From Paranoxybacillus sp035645275 (lineage in GTDB: Bacteria > Bacillota > Bacilli > Bacillales > Anoxybacillaceae), in NCBI GenBank assembly GCA_035645275.1, contig DASQMX010000032.1, positions 1 to 51,251 of the forward strand: a stretch of DNA of 51,251 nt, read 5' to 3'. The position numbers and the translations under genes were made by a program. Shown here piece by piece: positions 43,911 through 51,251 of this stretch (the first letter of the stretch is position 1; each line of letters begins with the position of its first letter). The notes beneath the pieces are model-generated. The model was given only the letters and a program-made list of their open reading frames with translations, was not told the origin of the DNA and did not search any database.

Positions 43911-44034
43911 GAGAGGCTGTCTCATAAGGGTCTGACCTCACGTGTGCTTCACAATATATAGTCCATTTATCTACCATTATGTCCTATATATTATGTTGTG
44001 GGGTCTGACCCTGGGATTTTGAGACAGCCTCTCC
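43911..44034. repeat. GTCTGAC element with AT-rich module (copy 3)
   Basis: Outer stem GAGAGGCTGTCTCA / TGAGACAGCCTCTC. GTCTGAC at 43930-43936 and 44003-44009 flank a 66-bp module (CTCACGTGTG ... GTTGTGGG) with paired ACAATATATAG and CTATATATTATG. On the minus strand it follows csbA by 2 bp and runs into TTTTTT, so it acts as a composite terminator. Confidence 0.85.
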
Positions 44035-44036
44035 GC

Positions 44037-44258
44037 TCATTTCTTTATCTTTTCCACCATTTTTTTCGAATACAAAAATCCAACTGTCAATGACACGATA
44101 TCGGCAATAAATTCATGCAACTCATCAGTATATCCTTTAAAGTACGAAGCAACTAATAACGCGATTGTTAATAGAATTCCGACATAATAATTGTACGTGA
44201 CGCGCGTAAATAAAATGACTAACAACGCCGGAACAATTAAGGCCATGATAAACCACAT
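44037..44258 (-). CDS. csbA: CsbA family membrane protein
   Basis: 73 aa with three hydrophobic helices (MWFIMALIVPALLVILFTRV; YVGILLTIALLVASYF; FIADIVSLTVGFLYSKK). Matches CsbA, a SigB-controlled small membrane protein encoded directly upstream of uvrB in B. subtilis. Function unknown. I see no clear SigB promoter here. Its terminator is the GTCTGAC element. Confidence 0.9.
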   Translation of the reverse strand: MWFIMALIVPALLVILFTRVTYNYYVGILLTIALLVASYFKGYTDELHEFIADIVSLTVGFLYSKKMVEKIKK

Positions 44259-44429
44259 AATGAAAACTCCTTATATGCAAATAAAAGTACATATTCTAAA
44301 AGCATTGTATCACATCTTGCAACACTTTTCAGCGGCATCGCTTAACAACACAGACTCTATTTAGGCAAAGCAAAATGGGAGTACTCATCTTCCCCGCTCC
44401 GCTAAGGGGCAAACGGCTTTTCCAAGACG

Positions 44430-45614
44430 TTAAACCGCCGCAGATTCCCATTTTTTCTCGTCTTGCACAAACAACAGCCCGAGTTCATGGTGCTGGTCTT
44501 CATACAAAGCTCCTTGCACAAAACGAATTTCCCCGTTTCGGTCTAATACTTCCAACTTGCAAAATGCTCGGTTTCGCTGCAGCGCTTCGTAAAATTCTGC
44601 CTCTGTTTTCACAGCCATTCCATTCGTCTTTACAATGACTTCACCGACTCGAAGCGCCATTTTTTCCGCTGGAGAATGAGGAATAATGCCTAAAATAACA
44701 AGCCCATGTTTTTGCTGGGAAAAAAACGGCGGCTGTGAATCATCTTGAAACCGCTGATAAAACGCAATCCATTCTCTGCCGATAAAAGCAACCGCCACAG
44801 CAATAATCGCAAGCGGTGCATACCAATAGCCTGCCACTGCTAAAAGGCTGACAACAAGAGCCAAAAGCCGCACGCGCTGCCCTGTCAGGCGGACAGAATC
44901 GCTTGGATGCATGCCTTGAATCCGCTGAGAAAAACCGATTAAAAACGGAACAAGCAGGAACGAATACGTCTGTTCATCGGCAGAAAAGACGGGCCACCAA
45001 GAAATCGCTGATGAAATCGCCTCTCCCGGAACTGGCAACAGCCCCGGAACAAACCAAAGCCGTTCTGCCCAATGAACACCGATGAATAAACCGCGCTTAC
45101 TTTTCATCAACTGCGGAGAGGTTGCCACGGAACCGTTCCGCAAAATAAGCCACGCTTCTCCAAAAAGAAGCAGACCTAACAAAATCGCCAGCGCTGATAA
45201 ATCCGTGTTCGCAAAACCAGGAAAATGCTCGGCAAAAAATGACTTCGTTCCTTCATATTTCACTAAAAAACTCGCGCAAAAAAACGTCAACCCTACCGTA
45301 TAAGCAGGCGACAACAGACGAAGCTGCAACGTCAACCCGAGCAAGATCGTCACCGCAGAAAGCAGTGTCAACGTATCGAGCGGAAACACAAAACCGATGC
45401 CAACCATAAAAAATGACAGAACAAGCCCTGGCAACAACCCGCTTATAAACAAAAACTTGCTTTCATGAAACGAATGATAGACACGGACATGAAAATGACG
45501 CCGCTCTTTTTTCACGCGCAGCCAGCCGACAAAAAGCGCAAGGAAAATACCGTAATAAAACAGCGGTTGAGTAAATACCCGTCCAATTCCTTTTAGCCAT
45601 TCGAACGCCCACAT
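44430..45614 (-). CDS. minJ: PDZ-domain division protein MinJ
   Basis: 394 aa from the ATG at 45614 (MWAFEWLKGIGRVFTQPLFY); an alternative GTG pair at 45632-45635 is possible. Six to eight transmembrane helices in residues about 12-290, then a C-terminal PDZ domain (ILGIIPHSPAEKMALRVGEV). MinJ links DivIVA to MinD at the cell poles and septum. Position between ctpB and csbA matches B. subtilis (yvjD). Confidence 0.88.
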   Translation of the reverse strand: MWAFEWLKGIGRVFTQPLFYYGIFLALFVGWLRVKKERRHFHVRVYHSFHESKFLFISGLLPGLVLSFFMVGIGFVFPLDTLTLLSAVTILLGLTLQLRLLSPAYTVGLTFFCASFLVKYEGTKSFFAEHFPGFANTDLSALAILLGLLLFGEAWLILRNGSVATSPQLMKSKRGLFIGVHWAERLWFVPGLLPVPGEAISSAISWWPVFSADEQTYSFLLVPFLIGFSQRIQGMHPSDSVRLTGQRVRLLALVVSLLAVAGYWYAPLAIIAVAVAFIGREWIAFYQRFQDDSQPPFFSQQKHGLVILGIIPHSPAEKMALRVGEVIVKTNGMAVKTEAEFYEALQRNRAFCKLEVLDRNGEIRFVQGALYEDQHHELGLLFVQDEKKWESAAV

Positions 45615-45860
45615 AGAAACCAATTCTCTCACCACCAGTCTCGCTAAAACGTTTCTCTCAATCTATTTTCTATTCTAGCAAATCACTTCAGCAAATCCTA
45701 TTGCCAGCATTTATTTTTTTCCAACATATTTTGTCAAACTCCTACAAACAAGCACTAGTTTTCACTTTTTCTGCCGAACGAACACTAGTTTTGTCTAAGG
45801 CAAAGGAAATCGCTGTTATTTGTAAAACTATATAATTAATACGATAGAGGAGGAAGGAAG

Positions 45861-46355
45861 ATGGAATTGAAAACGAGCAGTGTTGCCAAACGTCTCGGTG
45901 TGTCGCCAAAAACAATTCAACGTTGGATTAAAAAGTACAACATTCCATGCCCAAGAAATGAAGCAGGCCATTATGTATTTGACGCAGAAACCATCACGCT
46001 CCTTGAACAAATTAAATTCGAGCAAGGTGCCGCTTTAGAGGAAGACTATGAGGAAGCAACAAAAGAAACACTATGTCCGGACCATATTTTTGAAACACAT
46101 GTGAAACCTCATATTGAAGAAATGACTGCACGCCTCCAATCAGTCGAACGGAAACTCGAGCAAAAAGCCGATGATGTCGTTTCATTCCAAATTTTACAAC
46201 ACCGTAAAGAAATTGATGAACTCGTCGAACATATTCAACAGCTGGAAAGCCGTATTGTCCAATTAGAACAAGCCAATCGCAACCTCGCTGCTGCACAAGA
46301 GCAGCAAAAAAAGCCAAAGCGGCGCGGACTAAGCCGAATTATTAGCCTATTCTAA
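45861..46355 (+). CDS. racA: RacA-like chromosome-anchoring protein
   Basis: 164 aa. N-terminal MerR-like helix-turn-helix (KTSSVAKRLGVSPKTIQRWI), a central acidic/coiled-coil segment (about 85-150, heptads ELVEHIQQLESRIVQLEQ) and a short basic tail KRRGLSRIISLF that could touch membrane or DivIVA. This architecture is that of RacA, which tethers the chromosome origin to the pole at sporulation. B. subtilis RacA is a little longer (184 aa) and sits elsewhere in its genome. One of three plus-strand genes here. Confidence 0.8.
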   Translation: MELKTSSVAKRLGVSPKTIQRWIKKYNIPCPRNEAGHYVFDAETITLLEQIKFEQGAALEEDYEEATKETLCPDHIFETHVKPHIEEMTARLQSVERKLEQKADDVVSFQILQHRKEIDELVEHIQQLESRIVQLEQANRNLAAAQEQQKKPKRRGLSRIISLF

Positions 46356-46371
46356 TCCCTATATTTTAAAA

Positions 46372-46419
46372 AAAGGGGCAACTCCTCATCATTGTTATGT
46401 ATAAGGAGCCTGCCCCTTT
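46372..46419. terminator. Bidirectional terminator between racA-like gene and ctpB
   Basis: AAAGGGGCAACTCCT pairs with AGGAGCCTGCCCCTTT, flanked by A and T runs, between two convergent genes. Confidence 0.8.
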
Positions 46420-46458
46420 GCTTTTCGTCACTTAGTAAACCGCATGGGAATACACTGC

Positions 46459-47919
46459 TTACTGTTGTTCCACTAACAGCTTCATTGCTGTTTTTAGCTG
46501 CTTATCATTTTGCTCATCGCGTATAGCTTCAATAATTTTTGCTTCCAATCGTCCTGCTGTCTGTTGATCAATTTTCCCGGTAACCGGAAGTTTGTTAGCT
46601 TTTTGGAACGCTTTAACAGCTGCCTCTGTTTCTTTGCTGAAATAGCCGTCCTCGCGTCCCGGGTCGAAGCCAAGACCTTTCAACATTTGCTGAGCACTTT
46701 TAATTTTCTCATTGTTCATATCGTACACAAGCTCTTTTTCCAAATTGATCGGATTCGCATAAAAATACTCTGGCTGTTTGACAGCTACATCCGGCTTGAC
46801 TCCTTTTTTATGAATCCAGTGTCCATCAGGAGTGAGCCATTTATAAAGCGTCAACTTAATGTTGCTGCCATCGCCCATCGGCACCGCTTGTTGCACCGTT
46901 CCTTTGCCGAACGTTGTTTCTCCGACAAGCTTATATCCGCCCGCTTCTTTCATCGCACCTGCTAAAATTTCCGATGCAGACGCACTTCCATTATCAATAA
47001 GCACGGTAATTGGATAGTCCTTTTTCTCCGTTAAGTTGGAGAAGAAACGTTGCTTGTCGCCATCGCGTTCTTGAATTTGCACATAAGGCTTATCTTTCGG
47101 AATAAATTCTTTTAAAATGTCCTCGACGCTCTGTAAGTATCCGCCCGGATTGCCGCGCACATCAATAATTAGCCCGTCAATTCGTTGATTTTCCAATTTT
47201 TCTAGTTTTTCTTTAAAATCTTTCGCGGTATTTTCGGAAAATGACGTCACTTCTAAATAGCCGATTTTCTTGCCTTTATACGTTTTGACATCCTCATACA
47301 CCGTTTCAACCGGGATTTCGTCACGAACCACTTCGACTTTCATAACTTCTTTTACTCCTGGACGAATCACATCTAAGACAACCTTCGTTCCTTTTTTACC
47401 GCGAATTTTTAATACCGCCTCATACAAATCTAATCCTTCAATGCTTTGACCATTGACTTTAATAATTTGGTCGTTTGGCTTTAACCCCGCCTTTTCCGCT
47501 GGAGAATTTTTAAACGGGGCCACAATCGTCACTTTGCCATCAACCATGCTTACTTCGGCGCCAATTCCTTCAAACGAAGAATCTAATGACTCATTAAATT
47601 GATGGGCTGTTTCTTCATCCATATACACAGAGTACGGATCATCGAGCGTCTCAATCATTCCTTGAATCGCGCCCTCAACAAGTTGTTTATCGTCGACTTT
47701 TTCGACATAACGGCTTTTAATCAGCTCATATGCTTGCTCGATTTTTTCTAAATTTTCATTCTCGCTGCCATTGGTCGCTTTTTCGATCGCTTCTTTCGGC
47801 TGAACAAGCAGCGTATTCCCGTCATCTTGGTTCTCAGCCAGCTGCATGCCGGCATATGTACCCCCTGCTCCGATAATCATGGATAAAGCCATTAATATTG
47901 CTGTTGTCTTTTTACTCAC
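46459..47919 (-). CDS. ctpB: Carboxy-terminal processing protease CtpB
   Basis: 486 aa from the GTG at 47919 ((M)SKKTTAILMALSMIIGAGGT), with GAGGAGGATG upstream. N-terminal membrane anchor (about 7-27), PDZ domain (about 105-195; SFEGIGAEVSMVDGKVTIVA), S41 protease domain with Ser314, Lys339 and Gln343 (GSASASE, FGKGTVQ; same spacing as B. subtilis 309/334/338), and a C-terminal peptidoglycan-binding domain (about 415-475; GLGFDPGREDGYFSKETEA). In B. subtilis CtpB is secreted to the intermembrane space and cuts SpoIVFA, advancing SigK activation. Neighbour minJ supports ctpB rather than ctpA. Confidence 0.92.
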   Translation of the reverse strand: MSKKTTAILMALSMIIGAGGTYAGMQLAENQDDGNTLLVQPKEAIEKATNGSENENLEKIEQAYELIKSRYVEKVDDKQLVEGAIQGMIETLDDPYSVYMDEETAHQFNESLDSSFEGIGAEVSMVDGKVTIVAPFKNSPAEKAGLKPNDQIIKVNGQSIEGLDLYEAVLKIRGKKGTKVVLDVIRPGVKEVMKVEVVRDEIPVETVYEDVKTYKGKKIGYLEVTSFSENTAKDFKEKLEKLENQRIDGLIIDVRGNPGGYLQSVEDILKEFIPKDKPYVQIQERDGDKQRFFSNLTEKKDYPITVLIDNGSASASEILAGAMKEAGGYKLVGETTFGKGTVQQAVPMGDGSNIKLTLYKWLTPDGHWIHKKGVKPDVAVKQPEYFYANPINLEKELVYDMNNEKIKSAQQMLKGLGFDPGREDGYFSKETEAAVKAFQKANKLPVTGKIDQQTAGRLEAKIIEAIRDEQNDKQLKTAMKLLVEQQ

Positions 47920-48112
47920 AATGCATCCTCCTCGCCCTTTGCCATACAGGAAAGGCACCACACAAAACACCGTGCGATGCCTTTTATTATCATCATATGG
48001 AATGCTTGTACACAATATGTATAAATAATCTTTGTAATATCAGTTTACACGCTCATATGAATTTTCTCAACTAAGAAAAATTGGCTTGAATCGTTGAAAT
48101 TTCCCATAAACA

Positions 48113-48141
48113 AAAACCACCCCTTATACAAGAGGTGGTTG
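48113..48141 (-). terminator. Hairpin marking the end of an accessory transcript
   Basis: AACCACCTCTTGTATAAGGGGTGGTT then TTTGTTT on the minus strand. No gene directly precedes it, so its gene may have been lost; the region 48142-48480 shows none. Confidence 0.6.
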
Positions 48142-48160
48142 TCTCAAGTTTTGTATAGAT

Positions 48161-48288
48161 ACAAAAATAGTTTTAAAAAAGACATCACAAACACCTTGAT
48201 TCTTCAAGATGTTTTTATTTTGTAATGACAAAAAAGTTTTAAATAGAATTCCTTTACGAGCGGGTTGTGACAAAAATACTTTTAAAAA
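48161..48288. repeat. Three imperfect direct repeats in AT-rich DNA
   Basis: ACAAAAATAGTTTTAAAA (48161-48178), ACAAAAAAGTTTTAAATA (about 48228-48245) and ACAAAAATACTTTTAAAA (about 48270-48287). Between the first two lies a hairpin AAACACCTTG/CAAGATGTTT (48189-48214) with a plus-strand T run. Otherwise no gene in 48029-48480. Confidence 0.5.
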
Positions 48289-48481
48289 TTGACTACTTAC
48301 TTGAAATTAAATTTTGCATATTTATACATTAACATTGTACTTTTACCATGTAAATGTATTTTTGAATCTAATATATCGACGTAAATAAATACTTTTATTT
48401 TAATTATACCTTAAATTTCTAAGTTTTTGTTTAATAATTGATCTAACTTATATACGAAAATCGATAGTTGGATACTGTCAA

Positions 48482-48665
48482 GAATTTTACAGAGACGATA
48501 TTAGAGTATTCCTTGCGAAAATAAAACCACAACGTGAATTGGCTCTACTCACAAGGCTACAGCCATCTTTGTTCAGACAACGCAGACAGAGTTTACCTAT
48601 CGACATTGGAGAAAGTGTGTAAAGTGTTAGACATCGACATTCAGGAGTTAATGGAAGTGGAGTAA
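48482..48665 (+). pseudogene. Frameshifted XRE/Cro-type regulator remnant
   Basis: One frame reads DIRVFLAKIKPQRELALLTR (from 48494), the helix 1-2 part of an XRE domain. Another frame reads DNADRVYLSTLEKVCKVLDI and DIQELMEVE, ending at TAA 48663-48665, the C-terminal part of the same domain type. The halves join only with a frameshift near 48570, and the N-terminus lacks a start. A short region 48666-48950 beyond it shows no convincing gene. Confidence 0.6.
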
Positions 48666-48950
48666 TCCTCTCACTAAAGTAATCGGAATAAAGGGCGGAA
48701 AAATTGCAAAAAAATTTTTAAAACGTGGAGAAAACAAAGGTAAGATTTTAGGACATAAAAACGGTGGTAGCTGATGATTTTTCAGTTGTTTATTGTTGAT
48801 GAAAATCCTAAAATTGGACATCTTTTTTATACTGATTTTGTGCATTGATTTTGTGCGTACAATATAATTCAAAAAATTATCATGCAGGGGTTTCGGGGAT
48901 TATGTGTTTAGGTTGTAACACAATCGGTTTATTCGGCACTACGCCCATGT

Positions 48951-48983
48951 AAAAAGCCTTAAGAGAATTTATCTCTTAAGGCT
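48951..48983 (-). terminator. Terminator after the orphan immunity gene
   Basis: Perfect 12-bp stem AGCCTTAAGAGA/TCTCTTAAGGCT (48955-48983), followed on the minus strand by TTTTTAC. Confidence 0.85.
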
Positions 48984-49031
48984 ACAGTCTGAAACAGTTA
49001 TCAATAATGTAATAACCGTTTTTCTAGTTCT

Positions 49032-49466
49032 CTATAGTTTTTCTATTGAAAATACTAATTTATCGAAATCTGTTTCAAAACCATAATCATTACAATAATA
49101 AACTATTTTATTATCTTTTTCTTCAAGTATCATTCCCGATGTTAATAATTGCGATTGACGTCCCTTACCTTTATCCCAAATATTATACACACTTAACAAA
49201 CCCTCGGAAGAAACACACTTGCATAGAACTTCTTTTGGAGCAGTATCTTCCCATAATTCGATACTTTTTGATTTTAATCCATTAACTTCAATATATCCTT
49301 CTCCTACATCTATCCCTAATCTAACTCCTTGTCTATTTTTCGAATTCTTACTAATAAATGTTAATTTTATTGTTTGTTCATTATCAATTTTTAAAACATC
49401 CCACATAACTACATTGTTTCTTCCTTCAAATTCATCATTGTATATACGTTTTTTACCAAACTTCAT
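49032..49466 (-). CDS. Putative immunity protein of the orphan toxin cassette
   Basis: 144 aa, MKFGKKRIYNDEFEGRNNVV, no recognised domain, no signal peptide, soluble beta-rich composition. Strong AAAGGAG ribosome site; its start is 16 bp behind the stop of a toxin-type cassette. The pairing and AT-rich composition are the usual signs of a toxin-immunity module, so immunity function is inferred from context, not from a family match. Confidence 0.7.
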   Translation of the reverse strand: MKFGKKRIYNDEFEGRNNVVMWDVLKIDNEQTIKLTFISKNSKNRQGVRLGIDVGEGYIEVNGLKSKSIELWEDTAPKEVLCKCVSSEGLLSVYNIWDKGKGRQSQLLTSGMILEEKDNKIVYYCNDYGFETDFDKLVFSIEKL

Positions 49467-49482
49467 TTATCTTTCTCCTTTC

Positions 49483-49814
49483 TATGGACGTGGTCCTTTA
49501 TAATGTCTAAATGGGTCAATATCAGCATGCTCCCATGGCCACACTTCTTTTAAGTTGTTTATATTATGAGGATCAGGTATATTCCTACCATTAATGTGAT
49601 GTAATTCCTTCGGTACATTTAATTTTGGATGTAAAGGTGCTTTCCCTTTCTTCATTCGTGCTAACTTTTGTGCTGAATATTCTCCTTCCTCTGCTTCATT
49701 AGCAACATTCTTCCAATACCTACTTTTTACTGTACTCCATGAAGGATAATTACCTTTCTTTGTTAATTTATTTATAGGGTCTCCTACTTTCCAACCTTTA
49801 CCCTTACCCTTAGT
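49483..49814 (-). pseudogene. Orphan C-terminal toxin cassette (HNH-type)
   Basis: Open frame of 110 codons with no plausible start; an in-frame TAA lies at 49815-49817. It begins with the linker TKGKGKGWKVGDPINKLTKK, followed by PSWSTVKSRYWKNVANEAEE, and ends in a nuclease-like tip with PKELHHINGRNIPDPHNINN and WPWEHADIDPFRHYKGPRP. GWKVGDPIN...WSTVRxRYWK is a frequent entry of exchangeable polymorphic-toxin tips; LHH is an HNH-type signature. Probably a silent tip that could replace that of a full-length toxin by recombination. An internal ATG gives only 57 aa. Confidence 0.7.
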
Positions 49815-50195
49815 TTAACTTTTAAATCTCGATTCTAGTAAACTCTTTTATCCCCTACGGTTACACAATTTACAATTTATGTAACGCTTGTTAACAATGA
49901 CGAGTATTATACGACCGTCTCTAGTGAAAGTACAATATAAAAATAATGTGTCCGTTTAGTATCGTCACAGTCGGTTAAATGTTTATCCCCACTTTCTCGC
50001 CACGAGAAAGCTTTCTCTCGTGTTTTAAAGCATACTCGAAGGGTATTAGTGTTGTTAATAGTTTCACCATGCATCACAGCCAAACTCATAGTAGGCGGAA
50101 CCATTATGAAGTCTGAATTAAAATGTTGGTAAAAACGATATATAAATTTTCTCGTAATTGCACTTTATTATTTGATACATCTGTTAGTTTTAAAA
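49815..50195. other. AT-rich stretch without supported gene
   Basis: No convincing ORF. CACGAGAAAGCTTTCTCTCGTG (about 50001-50022) is a near-perfect palindrome and CTTTCTCG-CC-ACGAGAAAG overlaps it, giving two competing hairpins. A 65-codon minus-strand frame at 49907-50104 has no ribosome site and odd composition, and I do not call it. Confidence 0.5.
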
Positions 50196-50229
50196 TAAAA
50201 ACCTTGAAAGGCATAAAGCCAATCAAGGT
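50196..50229 (-). terminator. Terminator after the second immunity gene
   Basis: ACCTTGATTGGC-TTTAT-GCCTTTCAAGGT (50201-50229) then TTTTTATTTT on the minus strand. Confidence 0.8.
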
Positions 50230-50353
50230 AATATAATTTATTAGAAGCCTTCTTTTTGTTCCACTGATACATTGTATCTCAAATTCACAAATTACTTTAA
50301 AAGAAAGTTATAAATGGTATTTTAGCAAATACAAAATCGTATCTCTAAACTTG

Positions 50354-50704
50354 TTACCTATTCTCTTCATCATACTCCAAAAATAGGTCTTGTAAATCTC
50401 CATTAATTGGTTCATTATTATCGTTAATTGTCACTTTAAACTCAATATCCTCTTCTCCTATTGATACTACCCCATCTAACACCCCTAAAATATTAGATAC
50501 AGCATCCACTTCTACTTGTTCGATTATTTTAAATAATATTTCTTTATTTTTATCTGATAGTTCTGAATAAAACATCAATGCTTCTTTCCAATAGGGGTCT
50601 GTAACTTCATTAATATCAGTATTATTGAATATATCTCGATAAAAATTACGATTTTCTTTTATAATTGACTGATGTAAAAGTTTAACAAACTCTTCTTTAT
50701 TCAT
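50354..50704 (-). CDS. Putative immunity protein of the AHH-type toxin
   Basis: 116 aa from the ATG at 50704 (MNKEEFVKLLHQSIIKENRN); the AGAAGGAG site fits this Met better than the ATG at 50713. Acidic, all soluble, no recognised domain. It starts 5 bp after the toxin stop codon, the usual arrangement of toxin-immunity pairs. Likely binds and blocks the nuclease tip encoded just upstream. Confidence 0.7.
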   Translation of the reverse strand: MNKEEFVKLLHQSIIKENRNFYRDIFNNTDINEVTDPYWKEALMFYSELSDKNKEILFKIIEQVEVDAVSNILGVLDGVVSIGEEDIEFKVTINDNNEPINGDLQDLFLEYDEENR

Positions 50705-50709
50705 ATATC

Positions 50710-51251
50710 TCATCTCCTTCTCATCTCTGGATACAATTGTTTATTTAATTCAATTAATTTTCGAAGTTGAGAATTAGGAATGTCTGGATATACTCTTCTT
50801 AACTCCATTATATCTCTTGCTAATAATTGTCTTACACTCTCAATTCCTTTTGAACTTCTCGAAACTATTCCCCTAGGACCTTTTCTTGTATGTCCAGCTT
50901 TTGGTACTAATATTGCTGGTGCATTATTTGGATCATAATTTCGAATGAATTTTTTCATAATTGCTTTTTGTCCAACATGATGTGCATCTAACCCCGGTAC
51001 ACCTTTTATTTCTTTATATAATCCTACATCATACTTACTAAATTTACCCGTACCCTTAGTGGAAGGCTTATCTAGTTTAGGCGTCCCCTCAGTTAGTTTA
51101 TCAAATTTCACTGCCGAACTCGCCTTGCCGGTATCCGACACGAGTCCAAACGCTGCTTTCGTACCCTTGCCGAGGGATTTGCCCCATCCACCAGTAACAA
51201 TCCCTACACCTGCTAGAGTTCGGTCAATCCTCGATAATTTTTCGCCAGTCA
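50710..51251 (-). CDS. C-terminal part of a polymorphic toxin (5' end beyond window)
   Basis: 180 residues of an open frame that continues past the window edge. It begins with TGEKLSRIDRTLAGVGIVTG and GWGKSLGKGTK, the pre-toxin TG pattern that precedes toxin tips in LXG and related proteins, then a linker ending KPSTKGTGKFSKY. The tip carries DAHHVGQKAIMKKFIRNYDP and APAILVPKAGHT, an AHH-type HNH/endonuclease-VII-like motif, and a helical C-terminus (LRRVYPDIPNSQLRKLIELN). Probably a secreted antibacterial nuclease; the N-terminal delivery domain is not visible. Confidence 0.82.
   Translation of the reverse strand, partial: TGEKLSRIDRTLAGVGIVTGGWGKSLGKGTKAAFGLVSDTGKASSAVKFDKLTEGTPKLDKPSTKGTGKFSKYDVGLYKEIKGVPGLDAHHVGQKAIMKKFIRNYDPNNAPAILVPKAGHTRKGPRGIVSRSSKGIESVRQLLARDIMELRRVYPDIPNSQLRKLIELNKQLYPEMRRR

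Noticed and set aside
48648..48872. 74-codon minus-strand ORF
   Set aside because: Low-complexity Phe/Pro/Lys-rich product, no ribosome site, overlaps the end of the XRE remnant on the other strand.
49907..50104. 65-codon minus-strand ORF
   Set aside because: No ribosome site or known domain, and it contains the self-complementary palindrome; more likely noncoding.

Overview
The window comes from a spore-forming Gram-positive bacterium of the family Bacillaceae. Gene order and protein sequence look like the Anoxybacillus/Geobacillus group. This is an inference from synteny with Bacillus subtilis: cggR-gapA-pgk-tpiA-gpmI-eno, yvcI-rapZ-yvcK-whiA-crh, hisZGDBHAFI, lgt-hprK and uvrBA. Sporulation genes (spo0M, a racA-like gene) and an Est30-type esterase agree with it. 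Nearly all genes are on the minus strand. The exceptions are yvfG, clpP and the racA-like gene.

Layout. 1-3.4 kb: a yugP-type protease gene (cut by the window edge), spo0M with a MerR-type regulator, and a LysM/3D cell-wall protein. 3.4-8 kb: the ribosome-rescue and RNA-decay group ssrA (tmRNA), smpB, rnr, then est and secG. 8-15.3 kb: the lower-glycolysis operon under CggR, with a recognisable CggR operator. 15.3-18.4 kb: a small glutaredoxin-like protein, rpoN, yvfG, tRNA-Arg(CCG) and clpP behind a CtsR box. 18.5-25.4 kb: crh, whiA, yvcK, rapZ, a Nudix gene, trxB and the TPR gene yvcD. 26-32.7 kb: a complete, compact histidine operon with a promoter enclosed in an inverted repeat. 32.7-38.8 kb: yvoF, ppaX, yvoD, lgt, hprK and the yvlA-yvlB-yvlD group, which contains an extra 29-codon ORF. 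38.8-48 kb: uvrA, uvrB, csbA, minJ, racA-like and ctpB.

From about 48.1 kb the DNA becomes AT-rich and accessory. It holds a frameshifted XRE regulator relic, an orphan toxin cassette with its putative immunity gene, and the C-terminal end of a polymorphic toxin (pre-toxin TG segment plus AHH nuclease-type tip) followed by a putative immunity gene.

The most unusual feature is intergenic. A family of palindromes centred on GTCTGAC recurs across the window. Some copies are simple (AAGGGTC-T-GACCCTT; ATGGGGGTC-T-GACCCCCAT). Some are paired around a conserved 20-25 bp core. Three carry a 66-70 bp AT-rich hairpin module placed exactly at the palindrome centre, with GTCTGAC duplicated on both sides. 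A filled copy (43.9 kb) and an empty copy (3.2 kb) share the same outer arms, as expected for a tiny inserting element that targets terminator-like hairpins. A second repeat family (22.5 and 26.0 kb, about 134 bp, two large hairpins) abuts a decayed tnpB fragment and is probably an IS200/IS605 derivative.
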